Source: an uncultured Collinsella sp.
GTDB lineage: Bacteria; Actinomycetota; Coriobacteriia; Coriobacteriales; Coriobacteriaceae
Assembly (NCBI GenBank): GCA_900548365.1
Contig: URKM01000031.1
Coordinates: forward strand, 1-20,581
Length of the DNA: 20,581 bases
Direction: 5' to 3'
The notes beneath the pieces were generated by a model. It had not been told where the DNA came from. It ran no database searches and saw nothing but the letters and a program-made list of their open reading frames with translations. This document shows, in pieces, positions 20,201-20,581 of this stretch (within the stretch, counting starts at the first letter, position 1; each line of letters starts with the position of its first letter). The position numbers and the translations under genes were made by a program.

Positions 20201-20235
20201 GGCCCCGCGACGCATTTCAACGGCGTTGCGGGGCC
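20201..20235 (+). terminator. Module 3 downstream hairpin
   Basis: Same 13-bp stem as at 18980-19014: GGCCCCGCGACGC (20201-20213) with GCGTTGCGGGGCC (20223-20235), followed by CTCTGC. The sequence remains conserved with module 2 for about 48 bases beyond it. Confidence 0.65.
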
Positions 20236-20311
20236 CTCTGCATGCAGCGGAGCCGCGCATGCGCGAACGCACCGCGAAACGGCGTCTCAGCGCCCCACGC
20301 GGCATTTGCAC

Positions 20312-20363
20312 GGGCACCTCTGGGGCGATTTGGGGCGCATTCGGGGCACCTCTGGGGAGATTT
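20312..20363. repeat. Pair of 20-bp direct repeats in a GGGG-rich tract
   Basis: GGGCACCTCTGGGGCGATTT (20312-20331) recurs at 20344-20363 with one change, start to start 32 bases apart, and TGGGGCGCAT lies between. The tract is directly downstream of the truncated regulator on the minus strand. It may be a relic of operator sites or a slippage product. Confidence 0.55.
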
Positions 20364-20366
20364 CGG

Positions 20367-20511
20367 TTAGCCCACGATCTCGTCTATGGTGCAGCCCAGG
20401 CGGCGGGCGATGACGCGCCACGTGGCCATGTTGCCCTCGCTCCTGCCACTAAGGAAGACGCGAAACGATGGCCTTGGCTGGGAGCGATGGACAAGAATTC
20501 ACATCGCCCAT
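20367..20511 (-). pseudogene. Truncated, frameshifted helix-turn-helix regulator fragment
   Basis: The minus strand ends FLSGRSEGNMATWRVIARRL then GCTIDEIVG-stop (20367-20369), a typical C-terminal part of a Cro/CI-like HTH protein. Upstream, LPAKAIVSR from an ATG at 20511 lies in another frame; removing one T near 20451-20453 joins it as AIVSRFLSGR. The N-terminal part is missing, and the IS begins only 16 bases upstream of this ATG, so the insertion or an older deletion removed it. The EIVG ending resembles that of the other HTH remnant at 18017. Confidence 0.6.
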
Positions 20512-20526
20512 GGAAAGCAAAACAGG

Positions 20527-20581
20527 GGGTTATAGGACAAAAAGTGTGTCCCGATAGAACTCGTGTTCCCGTCCCTCAATC
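20527..20581 (-). mobile_element. 3' end of an IS1249-like insertion sequence, cut by the window edge
   Basis: Perfect reverse complement of positions 1-55. The element enters from the right, with the Asp-stop of its transposase at 20576-20581 on the minus strand and its outer end, GGGTTATAGG, at 20527-20536. It abuts the truncated regulator. Confidence 0.75.

Larger units (their letters stand above)
19910..20283 (+). repeat. Duplicated segment carrying module 3
   Basis: Counterpart of 18710-19063, with the same outer limits. It differs mainly inside the ORF (21 bases longer). The right limit GGCG at 20280-20283 is followed here by unique sequence rather than an IS, so this copy shows what the uninterrupted locus looked like. 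Confidence 0.65.

Noticed and set aside
20201..20363. CRISPR-like repeats near the right end
   Set aside because: Only two units of a 20-base direct repeat with 12 bases between them, no array and no cas genes.

Overview
The first 17 kb is a GC-rich actinobacterial chromosome segment. I infer the class Coriobacteriia (Collinsella/Olsenella-like) from three things: the gene order (ABC-F, M50, scpAB, rluB, cmk, plsC, ispH, DUF512 radical SAM, der, plsY-gpsA-rpe, cysteine desulfurase, Nif3, zinc-ribbon protein, coaBC), the strong Shine-Dalgarno sites, and the frequent GTG/TTG starts. This is an inference from content, not a database result.

Layout. Positions 1-55 and 20527-20581 are perfect inverted repeats of each other. 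Both are the 3' tail of an IS1249-like (IS256 family) insertion sequence, beginning with the last codon and stop of its transposase, so the window looks like a contig bounded by two copies of the same IS. From 16977 down to 178, eighteen genes lie on the minus strand with short gaps or overlaps, including four ATGA overlaps and one TGATG overlap. They look like one very long operon or a few nested ones. A tRNA-Val(CAC) with encoded CCA, its own promoter and a terminator hairpin sits just upstream.

How the housekeeping genes fit together. gpsA, plsY and plsC make phosphatidic acid from dihydroxyacetone phosphate, lacking only plsX. ispH ends the MEP isoprenoid pathway, coaBC makes 4'-phosphopantetheine for coenzyme A, and cmk feeds CTP pools. 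der and rluB act in ribosome assembly. scpA/scpB are the kleisin and winged-helix partners of SMC. The cysteine desulfurase could feed the Fe-S proteins IspH and the DUF512 radical SAM protein. The block therefore joins membrane-lipid growth, ribosome maturation and chromosome segregation.

The last 3.4 kb (17111-20526) is very different: a decaying accessory island. Its most interesting content is a family of three small membrane-protein modules at about 17619-17985, 18710-19063 and 19910-20283. Each has a conserved structured leader (a GTCGCC/GGCGAT hairpin, a TACAAT-like box and a GGCGG/CCGCC hairpin), the same AAAGGA ribosome site, a 52-59 residue hydrophobic protein, and a GC-rich hairpin downstream. 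Copies 1 and 3 differ largely by synonymous or conservative changes, which supports selection on the protein. Between them lie another 39-residue membrane peptide behind a perfect Shine-Dalgarno, a frameshifted small basic ORF, two decayed helix-turn-helix regulators on the minus strand, an internally deleted IS1249-like element and a 59-bp MITE-like element inserted in the loop of one module's hairpin. The architecture resembles type I toxin or bacteriocin-like small membrane peptides, but no function can be assigned from sequence alone.
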